Shown here: positions 15,616 through 24,320 of the stretch, piece by piece
Layout: every line of letters begins with the position of its first letter
How positions within the stretch are numbered: position 1 is the stretch's first letter
Assembly: GCF_013385635.1 (NCBI RefSeq)
Contig: NZ_JACAPR010000012.1
Coordinates: 466,757-501,069, forward strand
DNA: 34,313 bases
Source of the DNA: Pseudomonas gingeri
Lineage (GTDB): Bacteria > Pseudomonadota > Gammaproteobacteria > Pseudomonadales > Pseudomonadaceae
Direction of reading: 5' to 3'
Translations under genes and position numbers: made by a program
The notes under the pieces: model-generated
Told to the model about the DNA's origin: nothing
What the model saw: the letters and a program-made list of their open reading frames with translations, nothing else
Database searches by the model: none

Positions 15616-17217
15616 ATGGAAAAGATTGTCTTCAAACCACTGCTACTGGCAGCCGCCTTGCTGGCCTGTGCACCACTGGCCCAGGCCGCGAACACCCTGG
15701 TCTACTGTTCCGAAGCCAGCCCGGCCGGCTTCGACCCCAGCCAGTACACCAGCGGCACCGATTTCGACGCCTCGGCCGAAACCGTGTTCAACCGCCTGAC
15801 CCAGTTCAAGCGCGGCGGCACCGAAGTCGAACCCGGCCTGGCGACGGGTTGGGATGTCGCCGCCGATGGCCTCGTCTACACCTTCCACCTGCGTCGCGGA
15901 GTGACATTCCACACCACCGACTATTTCACTCCGACCCGCGATTTCAACGCCGACGACGTGCTGTTCACCTTCAATCGCCTGCTCGACCCGAACCAGCCGT
16001 TCCGCAAGGCTTACCCTTCGGAATCGCCGTATTTCACTGACATGGGCCTCAATACCACCATCAAGAACGTCGAGAAACTCGACGAACACACGGTGCGTTT
16101 CAACCTGAACACGGTCGATGCGGCATTCATCCAGAACCTGGCCATGAGCTTCGCCTCCATCCAGTCCGCCGAATACGCTGACAAGCTGCTCAAGGAAGGC
16201 AAGGCCGAAGAGCTCAACCAGAAACCGGTGGGCACCGGCCCCTTCGTGTTCAAGCGCTACCAGAAGGACTCGCAGATCCGCTACGTGGCCAACAAGGCGT
16301 ACTGGAAACCCGAGGACGTGAAGCTCGACAACCTGGTCTTCGCCATCACCCCGGACGCCGCCGCGCGCCTGCAGAAGCTCAAGGCCGGTGAATGCCAGGT
16401 CAGCGGCTACCCGCGTCCGGCGGACATCGAGATCATGAAGCAGGACCCGAACCTGCGGGTGCTCCAGCAGGCCGGCTTCAACCTGGGCTTCCTGGCCTAC
16501 AACGTGACCCACAAGCCGCTGGATCAACTCAAGGTGCGCCAGGCGCTGGACATGGCCATCGACAAACCGGCGATCATCAAGGCGGTCTACCAGGGCGCCG
16601 GGCAACTGGCGCAAAACGCCCTGCCGCCGGCGCAATGGTCATTCGACCCGAACATCAAGGACGCGCCCTACGATCCGACCAAGGCCAAGGCGCTGCTCAA
16701 GGAAGCGGGTGTCGCCCCCGGGACCAGCATCGACCTGTGGGCCATGACCGTGCAGCGCGCCTCGAACCCCAATGCACGGATGTCGGCGCAGATGATCCAG
16801 CAGGACTGGGCCAAGGTCGGGATCAAGGCCAATATCGTCAGCTACGAATGGGGCGAGTACATCAAGCGCGCCAAGAACGGCGAGCATGACGCAATGGTCT
16901 ATGGCTGGACCGGGGACAATGGCGATCCGGACAACTGGCTGGGCGTGCTGTACAGCTGCGGCGCGGTGAAAGGCAGCAACTACGCCAAATGGTGCGATCC
17001 GGATTATGACCGCCTGGTGCAAAAGGCCAAGCTCGCGAGCAATCGCGACGAGCGGGTAAAACTCTACCAGCAGGCGCAGAAAACCCTCAAGGAACAGGTC
17101 CCTATCACGCCTATCGCCAACTCGACGGTATTCCAGCCGTTGCGCAAGGAAGTGCGCGACTTCAAGATCAGTCCTTTCGGCCTGACGCCCTTCTACGGCG
17201 TGAGTCTCGATAAGTAA
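15616..17217 (+). CDS. dppA1: Dipeptide-binding periplasmic protein, DppA1-like
   Basis: 533-residue solute-binding protein of ABC family 5 (DppA/OppA class), which captures di/tripeptides in the periplasm for the DppBCDF importer. The signal peptide ends AQA at residue 24. The internal LLAC is a poor lipobox, so a soluble protein is favoured. Family blocks: LVYCSEASPAGFDPSQYTSGTDFDASAETVFNRL (in part), NADDVLFTFNRLLDPNQPF, NQKPVGTGPFVFKRYQKD and WTGDNGDPDNWLGVLYSCG. Conserved cysteine pairs resemble those that form disulfides in DppA. GAGG precedes the ATG. It is the first of three tandem paralogues. By position it corresponds to P. aeruginosa PA4496; paralogue numbering is by synteny. Confidence 0.88.
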   Translation: MEKIVFKPLLLAAALLACAPLAQAANTLVYCSEASPAGFDPSQYTSGTDFDASAETVFNRLTQFKRGGTEVEPGLATGWDVAADGLVYTFHLRRGVTFHTTDYFTPTRDFNADDVLFTFNRLLDPNQPFRKAYPSESPYFTDMGLNTTIKNVEKLDEHTVRFNLNTVDAAFIQNLAMSFASIQSAEYADKLLKEGKAEELNQKPVGTGPFVFKRYQKDSQIRYVANKAYWKPEDVKLDNLVFAITPDAAARLQKLKAGECQVSGYPRPADIEIMKQDPNLRVLQQAGFNLGFLAYNVTHKPLDQLKVRQALDMAIDKPAIIKAVYQGAGQLAQNALPPAQWSFDPNIKDAPYDPTKAKALLKEAGVAPGTSIDLWAMTVQRASNPNARMSAQMIQQDWAKVGIKANIVSYEWGEYIKRAKNGEHDAMVYGWTGDNGDPDNWLGVLYSCGAVKGSNYAKWCDPDYDRLVQKAKLASNRDERVKLYQQAQKTLKEQVPITPIANSTVFQPLRKEVRDFKISPFGLTPFYGVSLDK

Positions 17218-17475
17218 CACGCACGCCCCAACCGGGTGCGCCAGACGCCCCGGCCGCCTGCTTGCAGTGCACCATATGCACCGAAAAAACCAGCCGCAAA
17301 CGGTTAAATGCGTCAGAACTTACACAATTGCGACATTCGTGTACGTTCGTGCCACAGTTTAAGGCTTGCGGTGTCTCTGCATCTTGCATTGGGTATGGGG
17401 CCTGCATAAGTATCCGCAGGTCGACTCACGAGGTCGTCCTCACAACCAAAAATGACAACAAATCATGAGGCCACC
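17218..17475 (+). other. 258-base intergenic region between dppA1 and dppA2
   Basis: It opens with GC-rich sequence after the dppA1 stop and becomes AT-richer toward dppA2 (ACTTACACAATTGCGACATT near 17320). Its length suggests an independent promoter for dppA2. No REP element, clear operator or terminator with a U-tract is seen. Confidence 0.4.
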
Positions 17476-19101
17476 ATGCTTAAAAAAGCAGTCATTCCGT
17501 TTTTAGTTGGCGCAGGCCTCCTGGCATCTGCACCGTTCGCCCTCGCAGCGACAAACCTGGTGTACTGCTCCGAAGGGAGCCCGGCCGGTTTCGACCCAGG
17601 CCAATACACCGCCGGAACCGACTTCGACGCCTCCGCGGAAACCGTCTTCAACCGTCTCAGCCAGTTTGAACGCGGCGGCACCGCCGTGGTTCCTGGCCTG
17701 GCGACCAGCTGGGATATTTCGCCGGATGGCCTGACTTACACCTTCCATCTGCGCGATGGGGTGAAGTTCCACACCACCGACTACTTCAAGCCGACCCGCA
17801 ACTTCAACGCCGACGACGTGTTGTTCACCTTCAACCGCATGCTCGACAAGGACATGCCGTTCCGCAAGGCGTACCCGACCGAATTCCCGTACTTCACCGA
17901 CATGGGCATGGACAGCAACATCACCAAGGTGGAGAAAGTTGACGACCATACCGTCAAGTTCACCCTGAAGACCGTTGACGCCGCGTTCATCCAGAACCTG
18001 GCAATGAGCTTCGCCTCCATCCAGTCCGCCGAGTACGCCGACAAGCTGCTCAAGGAAGGCAAGGCCAGCGACATCAACCAGAAGCCGATCGGCACCGGCC
18101 CGTTCGTGTTCAAGAGCTACCAGAAAGACTCCAACATCCGCTACACCGGGAACAAGGACTACTGGAAGCCTGAAGACGTCAAGATCGACAACCTGATCTT
18201 CGCCATCACCACCGACGCCTCGGTGCGGATGCAGAAGCTGAAGAAAAACGAATGCCAGGTCAGCGTCTACCCGCGTCCGGCCGACCTTGCACCGCTCAAG
18301 GCCGACCCGAAACTGCAGATGCCGAGCCAGGCCGGCTTCAACCTGGGCTACATCGCCTATAACGTGATGCCGGTGCTCAAGGGCGAAACTGCCGCCAACC
18401 CGCTGGCCGACCTGCGCGTTCGCCAGGCGCTGGACATGGCGGTGAACAAGCCGCAGATCATCGAATCGGTCTACCAGGGCGCCGGCCAGTTGGCCGTCAA
18501 CGCCATGCCGCCGACCCAGTGGTCCTATGACACCACCATCAAGGATGCCAAGTACGACCCTGAGAAAGCCAAGCAGCTGCTCAAGGAAGCCGGCATCAAG
18601 GAAGGCACGGAAATCAAGCTGTGGGCCATGCCCGTCCAGCGTCCGTACAACCCGAACGCCAAGCTGATGGCCGAAATGCTCCAGTCCGACTGGAAGAACA
18701 TCGGCCTGAACGTGAAGATCGTCAGCTACGAGTGGGGCGAATACCTCAAGCGTGCCAAGGGTGGCGAGCAACAAGCCATGATCATTGGCTGGAGCGGTGA
18801 CAACGGTGACCCGGACAACTGGCTGAACGTACTGTTCGGTTGTGATGCCCTCAACGGCAACAACTTCTCGAAGTACTGCACGCCGAAATACGATGCACTG
18901 ATGAAAGAAGCCAAGTCGACTGCCGACCAGGCCAAGCGCACCGAGCTGTACAAGCAGGCCCAGCACATCCTCAAGGACGACGTCCCGTATACACCTATCG
19001 CGCACTCGACGGTGTACCAACCCATGAGCGCTACCGTGAAAGACTTCAAGATCAGCCCGTTTGGCTTGAACTCCTTCTACGGCGTCAGCGTCAGCAAGTA
19101 A
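17476..19101 (+). CDS. dppA2: Dipeptide-binding periplasmic protein, DppA2-like
   Basis: 541 residues from the ATG at 17476, which follows TGAGGCC; the frame opens at 17452 but those eight residues precede a normal signal peptide. The signal ends ALA at residue 24. It is very close to its left neighbour over the whole length (CSEGSPAGFDPGQYTAGTDF, AAFIQNLAMSFASIQSAEYA, PIGTGPFVFKSYQKDSN), a recent tandem paralogue. A distinctive insertion, VLKGETAANPLAD, around the middle (NVMPVLKGETAANPLADLRV) is absent from the other copies. It probably binds a different peptide subset. A 258-base gap separates it from dppA1, so it may have its own promoter. A long hairpin follows the stop. Confidence 0.88.
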   Translation: MLKKAVIPFLVGAGLLASAPFALAATNLVYCSEGSPAGFDPGQYTAGTDFDASAETVFNRLSQFERGGTAVVPGLATSWDISPDGLTYTFHLRDGVKFHTTDYFKPTRNFNADDVLFTFNRMLDKDMPFRKAYPTEFPYFTDMGMDSNITKVEKVDDHTVKFTLKTVDAAFIQNLAMSFASIQSAEYADKLLKEGKASDINQKPIGTGPFVFKSYQKDSNIRYTGNKDYWKPEDVKIDNLIFAITTDASVRMQKLKKNECQVSVYPRPADLAPLKADPKLQMPSQAGFNLGYIAYNVMPVLKGETAANPLADLRVRQALDMAVNKPQIIESVYQGAGQLAVNAMPPTQWSYDTTIKDAKYDPEKAKQLLKEAGIKEGTEIKLWAMPVQRPYNPNAKLMAEMLQSDWKNIGLNVKIVSYEWGEYLKRAKGGEQQAMIIGWSGDNGDPDNWLNVLFGCDALNGNNFSKYCTPKYDALMKEAKSTADQAKRTELYKQAQHILKDDVPYTPIAHSTVYQPMSATVKDFKISPFGLNSFYGVSVSK

Positions 19102-19106
19102 GGTCT

Positions 19107-19140
19107 TGCAAAGGCGGCATCGCACGATGTCGCCTTTGCA
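19107..19140 (+). terminator. Long hairpin after dppA2
   Basis: TGCAAAGGCG-G-CATCG (19107-19122) pairs with CGATG-T-CGCCTTTGCA (19125-19140), a 16-bp stem including one G-U pair. No U-tract follows, so it may protect the upstream mRNA from 3' degradation, or act as a weak terminator. It sits six bases after the dppA2 stop. Confidence 0.6.
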
Positions 19141-19398
19141 TCACTCGCCAGAATTGCAGGAATTGCCCATTACCTGACCGCTCCCGGTTCCAGCAGAGCG
19201 AGTCAGAAGCGCAGTTTTTTCCTACAACTCTCTAAGGCTCTACGCATTTACGGCAAGGACTTGGCGTCATAACGTCGAGACATCGCTGATAGGCGTTCGA
19301 GTGGCATTGCTGTACCTACTGAATCAGTCGGTGATGTTTCCATGTAGCAGCACATGGCAATTGCTCATCGATGACAATAAAAATGGATTGGGATCGTC
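19141..19398 (+). other. Gene-free gap before dppA3
   Basis: About 258 bases after the hairpin with no credible gene; it probably contains the dppA3 promoter. Stretches such as GCGCAGTTTTTTCCTACAAC near 19215 are AT-rich, but no confident promoter boxes or palindromes are seen. In P. aeruginosa the corresponding place holds a metallopeptidase and a regulator gene (PA4498, PA4499); neither is here. Confidence 0.45.
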
Positions 19399-20997
19399 AT
19401 GCGCCATACCTTCGTTTTATCCGCTTTTATCGGCACGGCCCTGCTGGCCGGCGCCTCTTTTGCCCAGGCTGCCGGTAGCCTGGTGTTCTGCTCCGAGGGC
19501 AGCCCGGCCGGGTTCGACACCGCGCAGTACACCGCCGCCACCGACAACGACGCCGCCGAGCCGATCTACAACCGGCTGGTGGAGTTCGTCCGGGGCGAGA
19601 CCACCGTCGCGCCGGCGCTGGCCAAAAGTTGGGATATCTCGCCGGATGGCCTGGTGTATACCTTCCATTTGCGTGAAGGGGTGAAGTTCCACACCACCAA
19701 GTACTTCACGCCGAGTCGCGATTTCAATGCCGACGATGTGCTGTTCACCTTCAATCGCATGCTCGATCCCGAGCAGCCGTTTCGCAAGGCCTACCCCACG
19801 GAGTTCCCCTACTTCAACGGGATGAGCCTGAACAAGAATATCGCCAAGGTCGAAAAGACCGGTCCGCTGACCGTGGTCATGACCCTCAACAGCGTCGATG
19901 CCGCGTTCATCCAGAACATCGCCATGAGCTTTGCCGCGATCCTGTCCGCCGAATATGCCGGCCAGTTGCTCAAGGAAGGCAAGCCCAGCGACATCAACCA
20001 GAAACCGATCGGCACCGGGCCCTACGTGTTCCAGCGCTATCAGAAAGATACGCAGATACGTTACGCCGCCAACAAGCACTACTGGGACCCGAGCAAGGTC
20101 AAGCTCGACCAGTTGATCTTCGCGATCAACACCGATGCTTCGGTACGGGTGCAGAAGCTCAAGCGCAATGAATGCCAGGTCACGTTGCATCCACGCCCCG
20201 CCGATGTCGAGGCGCTCAAGGGCGATGCCAAGCTGCAGGTGATCGAAAAACCCGGCTTCAACCTCGGCTACATTGCCTACAACGTGCGCCACAAGCCGTT
20301 CGACCAACTCGAAGTCCGCCAGGCCCTGGACATGGCGGTGAACAAGCAGAGCATCCTCAATGCGGTCTACCAGGGCGCCGGCCAACTGGCGGTCAACGCC
20401 ATGCCACCGACCCAGTGGTCCTACGACGAGACGATCAAGGACACCGCCTACAATCCGCAAAAGGCCAAGGAATTGCTCAAGGCCGCCGGCGTCAAGGAAG
20501 GCACCGAAATCACCCTCTGGGCCATGCCCGTCCAGCGCCCGTACAACCCCAACGCCAAGCTGATGGCCGAAATGCTCCAGGCCGACTGGGCGAAGATCGG
20601 ACTCAAGGTGAAGATCGTCAGCTACGAATGGGGCGAATACCTCAAGCGCACCAAGAACGGCGAGCATGACATCAGCCTGATTGGCTGGACCGGCGACAAC
20701 GGCGACCCGGACAACTGGCTTGGTACCCTCTACAGCTGCGACGCGATTGGCGGCAACAACTACTCCATGTGGTGTGACCCGCAGTACGACAAGCTGGTCA
20801 AGCAAGCCAAGGTCGTCACCGATCGCGACGAGCGGACGGCGCTCTACAAACAGGCCCAGCAGTTGCTCAAGCAACAGGTGCCTATCACGCCTATCGCCCA
20901 TTCAACGGTCAACCAGCCGCTGAGCGCCAGAGTCCAGGACTTCAAAGTCAGCCCGTTTGGCCGTAACTCGTTCTCGGGCGTCAGTATCGAACAATAA
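19399..20997 (+). CDS. dppA3: Dipeptide-binding periplasmic protein, DppA3-like
   Basis: 532-residue third tandem paralogue; signal peptide ends AQA at residue 24. It shares the family blocks (CSEGSPAGFDTAQYTAATDN, NADDVLFTFNRMLDPEQPF, NQKPIGTGPYVFQRYQKDTQ, WTGDNGDPDNWLGTLYSC). The first ligand-side region differs (TAATDNDAAEPIYNRLVEFV, lacking the SAETVFNRL of its neighbours), pointing to another specificity. The ribosome site before the ATG at 19399 is weak (TTGGGAT), but no better start exists in frame. By position and similarity it corresponds to PA4500. It is followed by a bulged hairpin and then the porin gene. Confidence 0.88.
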   Translation: MRHTFVLSAFIGTALLAGASFAQAAGSLVFCSEGSPAGFDTAQYTAATDNDAAEPIYNRLVEFVRGETTVAPALAKSWDISPDGLVYTFHLREGVKFHTTKYFTPSRDFNADDVLFTFNRMLDPEQPFRKAYPTEFPYFNGMSLNKNIAKVEKTGPLTVVMTLNSVDAAFIQNIAMSFAAILSAEYAGQLLKEGKPSDINQKPIGTGPYVFQRYQKDTQIRYAANKHYWDPSKVKLDQLIFAINTDASVRVQKLKRNECQVTLHPRPADVEALKGDAKLQVIEKPGFNLGYIAYNVRHKPFDQLEVRQALDMAVNKQSILNAVYQGAGQLAVNAMPPTQWSYDETIKDTAYNPQKAKELLKAAGVKEGTEITLWAMPVQRPYNPNAKLMAEMLQADWAKIGLKVKIVSYEWGEYLKRTKNGEHDISLIGWTGDNGDPDNWLGTLYSCDAIGGNNYSMWCDPQYDKLVKQAKVVTDRDERTALYKQAQQLLKQQVPITPIAHSTVNQPLSARVQDFKVSPFGRNSFSGVSIEQ

Positions 20998-21010
20998 AAC
21001 CGTGACCAGC

Positions 21011-21038
21011 GCGTGGAGGGCGAATTTCGCCCTCACGC
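21011..21038 (+). terminator. Bulged hairpin after dppA3
   Basis: GCGTG-G-AGGGCGAA pairs with TTCGCCCTCACGC, a 13-bp stem with a single bulged G and almost no loop. A second small hairpin, GCCGAAATTCGGC, follows at 21050-21062. No U-tract is present, so this is more likely an attenuator or stability element between dppA3 and opdP. Confidence 0.5.
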
Positions 21039-21168
21039 AATCTTGCAGCCGAAATTCGGCGAATTGCTGCCCAGCAAACGTTTGCGAAAGCAAAAACAGA
21101 GTTCACCACAATAGCCGGATCACCCAAAAAGACCGGCATTTCAAAAAGAAAGAAAAAGGAGCTGTACG

Positions 21169-22572
21169 TTGAAACTCTCTCAAAAAGCGTTGTTAGCCTT
21201 AGCAATCAGTAGCGCCACCCTGGTGGCCCATGCGGAATCCCAGAGCCAGGATTTCATTCCGACCGGCATCAATACCGGCAATGCCCAGAGTGAAGCCAAG
21301 GGCTTTATCGATGGCCAGAGCCTGGGCGGCACGACCCGTAACTGGTACGCCAACGAACTGAAGCGCCGTGATGACAGCTTCTCCTACAAGAAGGGTGGCA
21401 CCACCCCGACGCCAACCTCTCGCCGCATCAACTGGGTCCAGGGCACCATCCTGAACTACAGCTCGGGCTTCACCCAGGGCACCGTGGGTTTCAAGACCGA
21501 AGTGGCGGCCTATAACGCTATCGCCCTGGACCGTGACCGCAAGGACATGGCCGGCGGTTCCAACCGTACCCTGACCCACAGCGACGGCGATGCCGTAGGC
21601 CAATGGAGCAAGCTGGGTCTGGCCAACGTCCAGGCCCGCGTCTCCAACACCACCCTGACCGCCGGTCGCCAGAACTTCAGCACACCGATTGTCGATAACA
21701 TCGGCAACCGTGCCCTGCCTTCCAGCTTCGAAGGTGTGAGCCTCCATAGCGAAGAGCTCAGCAACATGGCCTTCGACCTGGGCACCTTCGACCGTGTATC
21801 GCCACGGACCGAGCAGAGCCTGTCGAAATTCCGCAGCGAATACGGCAGCAACGGCGCGGAAACCGACCACGTCAACACCGCCGGCATGACCTACCAGCCG
21901 TTCAAGAGCCTGAAGACCAGCCTCTACGCCGCCAAGGTCGAAGACTTCTGGAACCAGTACTACGCGGGCTTCACCCATGACCTGGGCGACACGTCGGTAC
22001 TGGGCCTGACCACCGGTTTCAACTACTACAAGACCGTCGACACCGGCAAAAAGAAGATGGGTGAAATCGACAACGACACCTACTCGCTGTCGCTCGGCCT
22101 GACCCACCAGGCCCACAGCCTGACCTTCTCCTATCAGCAGGTGAACGGTAACGAGTACTTCGACTACCTGCATGAAACCAACGGCATCTACCTGGCCAAC
22201 TCCCTGCTGTCGGACTTCAACGGACCCAACGAGAAGTCCTTCCAGATCGCCTACGGCATCAACATGGCCGAATACGGCGTGCCAGGCCTGAAGTTCAACG
22301 TCTACAGCTCCCGCGGCTGGGGCATCGACGGTACCCACTACACCGGCACCGCCTACGGCGAAGCGGGAGTGAAACGCAGCGACCTGCGCCTGATGGACGG
22401 CGAGAAGCACCAGGAATACGGCATCGGTGCCTCCTACGCGGTGCAAAGCGGCCCGCTGAAGGCCACCGCCATCCGTGCGACCTACACCACTCACCGCGCC
22501 AGCGCGCAACAGGCTGACGGCAACCTCAACGAGTTCCGTCTGGTCACCACCATTCCATTCAAGATTCTTTAA
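21169..22572 (+). CDS. opdP: OprD-family outer-membrane porin OpdP
   Basis: 467-residue outer-membrane channel of the OprD family, predicted to let small peptides (in P. aeruginosa OpdP, glycine-glutamate; also carbapenems) cross the outer membrane and feed the binding proteins. The signal peptide ends AHA at residue 22. The mature protein opens with SQSQDFIPTGINTGNAQSEAKGFIDGQSL and shows OprD blocks such as TTRNWYANE, LTAGRQNFSTPIVDN, GNEYFDYLHETNGIYLAN and KHQEYGIGASYAVQSGPLK. The start is TTG at 21169 with AAGGAG at good spacing; no ATG gives the complete signal peptide. Location between dppA3 and dppA4 matches P. aeruginosa PA4501 and supports the peptide role. A 9-bp hairpin follows. 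Confidence 0.9.
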   Translation: MKLSQKALLALAISSATLVAHAESQSQDFIPTGINTGNAQSEAKGFIDGQSLGGTTRNWYANELKRRDDSFSYKKGGTTPTPTSRRINWVQGTILNYSSGFTQGTVGFKTEVAAYNAIALDRDRKDMAGGSNRTLTHSDGDAVGQWSKLGLANVQARVSNTTLTAGRQNFSTPIVDNIGNRALPSSFEGVSLHSEELSNMAFDLGTFDRVSPRTEQSLSKFRSEYGSNGAETDHVNTAGMTYQPFKSLKTSLYAAKVEDFWNQYYAGFTHDLGDTSVLGLTTGFNYYKTVDTGKKKMGEIDNDTYSLSLGLTHQAHSLTFSYQQVNGNEYFDYLHETNGIYLANSLLSDFNGPNEKSFQIAYGINMAEYGVPGLKFNVYSSRGWGIDGTHYTGTAYGEAGVKRSDLRLMDGEKHQEYGIGASYAVQSGPLKATAIRATYTTHRASAQQADGNLNEFRLVTTIPFKIL

Positions 22573-22588
22573 GACGTAACGACGTCAG

Positions 22589-22609
22589 GGCCGATTCGAC
22601 GAATCGGCC
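22589..22609 (+). terminator. Hairpin between opdP and the fourth binding protein
   Basis: GGCCGATTC, loop GAC, GAATCGGCC: a perfect 9-bp stem, followed only by TTAACG. It could partly terminate, or protect opdP mRNA, while allowing read-through into the next gene 41 bases later. Confidence 0.55.
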
Positions 22610-22649
22610 TTAACGACTAATCTGGCTCATTTGATTACGGAGGGTTTAT

Positions 22650-24245
22650 ATGAAGATGCTTCCCTTGCGAGCGGCTATCGCAGCCACCTTGCTGACTGCT
22701 GCCATCGGCGTTTCGGCAAAACCCTTGGTGGTCTGCACCGAAGCCAGTCCAGAAGGTTTCGATCCGGCGCTCTACACCACCGCCGTCACCTCTGACGCGG
22801 CGGCTGAAACCGTGTTCAACCGCCTGGTGGACTTCAAGCCGGGCACCGCCGAGATCCAGCCGGCCCTGGCCGAAAGCTGGGAGATCAGTCCCGACGGCCT
22901 GCAGTACACGTTCCACCTGCGCAAAGACGTCAAGTTCCACAGCACCGACTACTTCAAACCGACCCGCGCGCTGAATGCCGACGACGTGATCTGGAGTTTC
23001 CAGCGCCAGTTGGACCCGAATCACCCCTGGCACAAGCAATCCACCGTCGGCTTCCCGTATTTTGAAAGCATGGACTTCCAGAACCTGCTCAAGAGTGTCG
23101 AAAAAGTCGACGACCTGACCGTCAGGTTCACCCTGTCCCGGCCCGAAGCCCCCTTCCTGCTCGACCTGGGCATGGCCTTCACCTCGATCCAATCCGCCGA
23201 GTACGCCGACCAGTTGCTCAAGTCCGGCAAGATGGATGACCTGAACGCCAAGCCGATCGGTACCGGTCCGTTTATCTTCCAGCGTTATGCCAAGGATGCG
23301 CAGGTCCGCTACAAGGCCAACCCGGACTACTTCCGTGGCAAGCCGCCGGCCGAAGCGCTGATCTTCGCCATCACCCTGGACAACAACACCCGGCTGCAGA
23401 AGCTCAAGGCCAATGAGTGCCAGGTGGCGTTGTACCCGAAACCGGATGACGTGCCGAGCATCCAGGCCGACCCGAACCTGCAGGTCGTCAGCATGGCGGC
23501 CATGGCCACCGGCTACACCGCCATCAATACCGAGCACAAGTACCTGAGCGATGTACGGGTGCGCCAGGCCATCGAACTGGCCCTGGACAAGCAGACCTAC
23601 GTCGACACCCTGTACGGCAAGGGCAACGCCATCGCGGCGGTCAACCCCTACCCGCCGACCCTGCTGGGCTACAACGACAAACTGAAGAACCCGGCGGTGA
23701 ACCTGGACAAGGCCCGCGCCCTGCTCAAGGAAGCCGGCGTGCCTGAAGGTACGGTCTTCACCCTGTACACTCGCAACGGCGGTGGCCCGACCAACCCGAA
23801 CCCGCAACTGGGCGCACAGTTGATCCAGTCGGACCTGGCCAAGGTCGGCATCAAGATCGATATCCGCGTCATGGAATGGGCGGAGATGCTCAAGCGTGCG
23901 AAAAAAGGCGAACATGACCTGGTTTCGGCCGGCTGGAGTGGCGACAACGGCGACCCGGATAACTTCCTGACCCCGCTAATGAGTTGCGAAGCCGCCAAAA
24001 ACGGCGAAAACTACAGCCGCTGGTGCAACCAGCAGTTCCAGACGCTGATCGAGCAGGCCCGTGCCAAGACTGCCCCTGCCGAACGCGCCGCACTCTATGA
24101 GAAAGCCCTGGAAATCCTGCACAACCAAGTAGTGTGGGTCGACCAGGCGCATCCCAAGATGTTTACCGCCATGCGCAAGAACGTAGAGGGTTATCACATT
24201 AACCCGCTGTCCACCAATAACTTCGCCACGACCCAGGTGAAGTAG
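22650..24245 (+). CDS. dppA4: Dipeptide-binding periplasmic protein DppA (DppA4-like)
   Basis: 531-residue family 5 binding protein immediately upstream of dppBCDF, so probably the principal partner of the permease. The signal peptide ends VSA at residue 23. The mature protein starts KPLVVCTEASPEGFDPALYT and is closer to classical DppA than the three tandem copies (HPWHKQSTVGFPYFESMDFQ, KPIGTGPFIFQRYAKDAQV, NEYNPYPPTLLGYND-like region as VNPYPPTLLGYNDKLKNP). CGGAGGG eight bases before the ATG is a strong ribosome site. A stable hairpin follows its stop, the usual way such operons make more binding protein than membrane components. It corresponds by position to PA4502. Confidence 0.9.
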   Translation: MKMLPLRAAIAATLLTAAIGVSAKPLVVCTEASPEGFDPALYTTAVTSDAAAETVFNRLVDFKPGTAEIQPALAESWEISPDGLQYTFHLRKDVKFHSTDYFKPTRALNADDVIWSFQRQLDPNHPWHKQSTVGFPYFESMDFQNLLKSVEKVDDLTVRFTLSRPEAPFLLDLGMAFTSIQSAEYADQLLKSGKMDDLNAKPIGTGPFIFQRYAKDAQVRYKANPDYFRGKPPAEALIFAITLDNNTRLQKLKANECQVALYPKPDDVPSIQADPNLQVVSMAAMATGYTAINTEHKYLSDVRVRQAIELALDKQTYVDTLYGKGNAIAAVNPYPPTLLGYNDKLKNPAVNLDKARALLKEAGVPEGTVFTLYTRNGGGPTNPNPQLGAQLIQSDLAKVGIKIDIRVMEWAEMLKRAKKGEHDLVSAGWSGDNGDPDNFLTPLMSCEAAKNGENYSRWCNQQFQTLIEQARAKTAPAERAALYEKALEILHNQVVWVDQAHPKMFTAMRKNVEGYHINPLSTNNFATTQVK

Positions 24246-24253
24246 AAAAATAC

Positions 24254-24288
24254 GCCGGTCGCCACCCGAACCCCGGGGAGCGACCGGC
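24254..24288 (+). terminator. Attenuator-type hairpin between dppA4 and dppB
   Basis: GCCGGTCGC (24254-24262) pairs with GCGACCGGC (24280-24288) across a 17-base loop. No U-tract follows. Placed between a binding-protein gene and its permease gene, it is expected to stabilise the upstream message. Confidence 0.6.
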
Positions 24289-24320
24289 ACGCCTAACCGG
24301 CTGATGAGGTACACCACAAG

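Noticed and set aside
17503..19125. 540-aa minus-strand frame over dppA2 (and similar ones over the other binding proteins)
   Set aside because: It recurs opposite every DppA paralogue because the paralogues share codons; it has no signal, motif or ribosome site.
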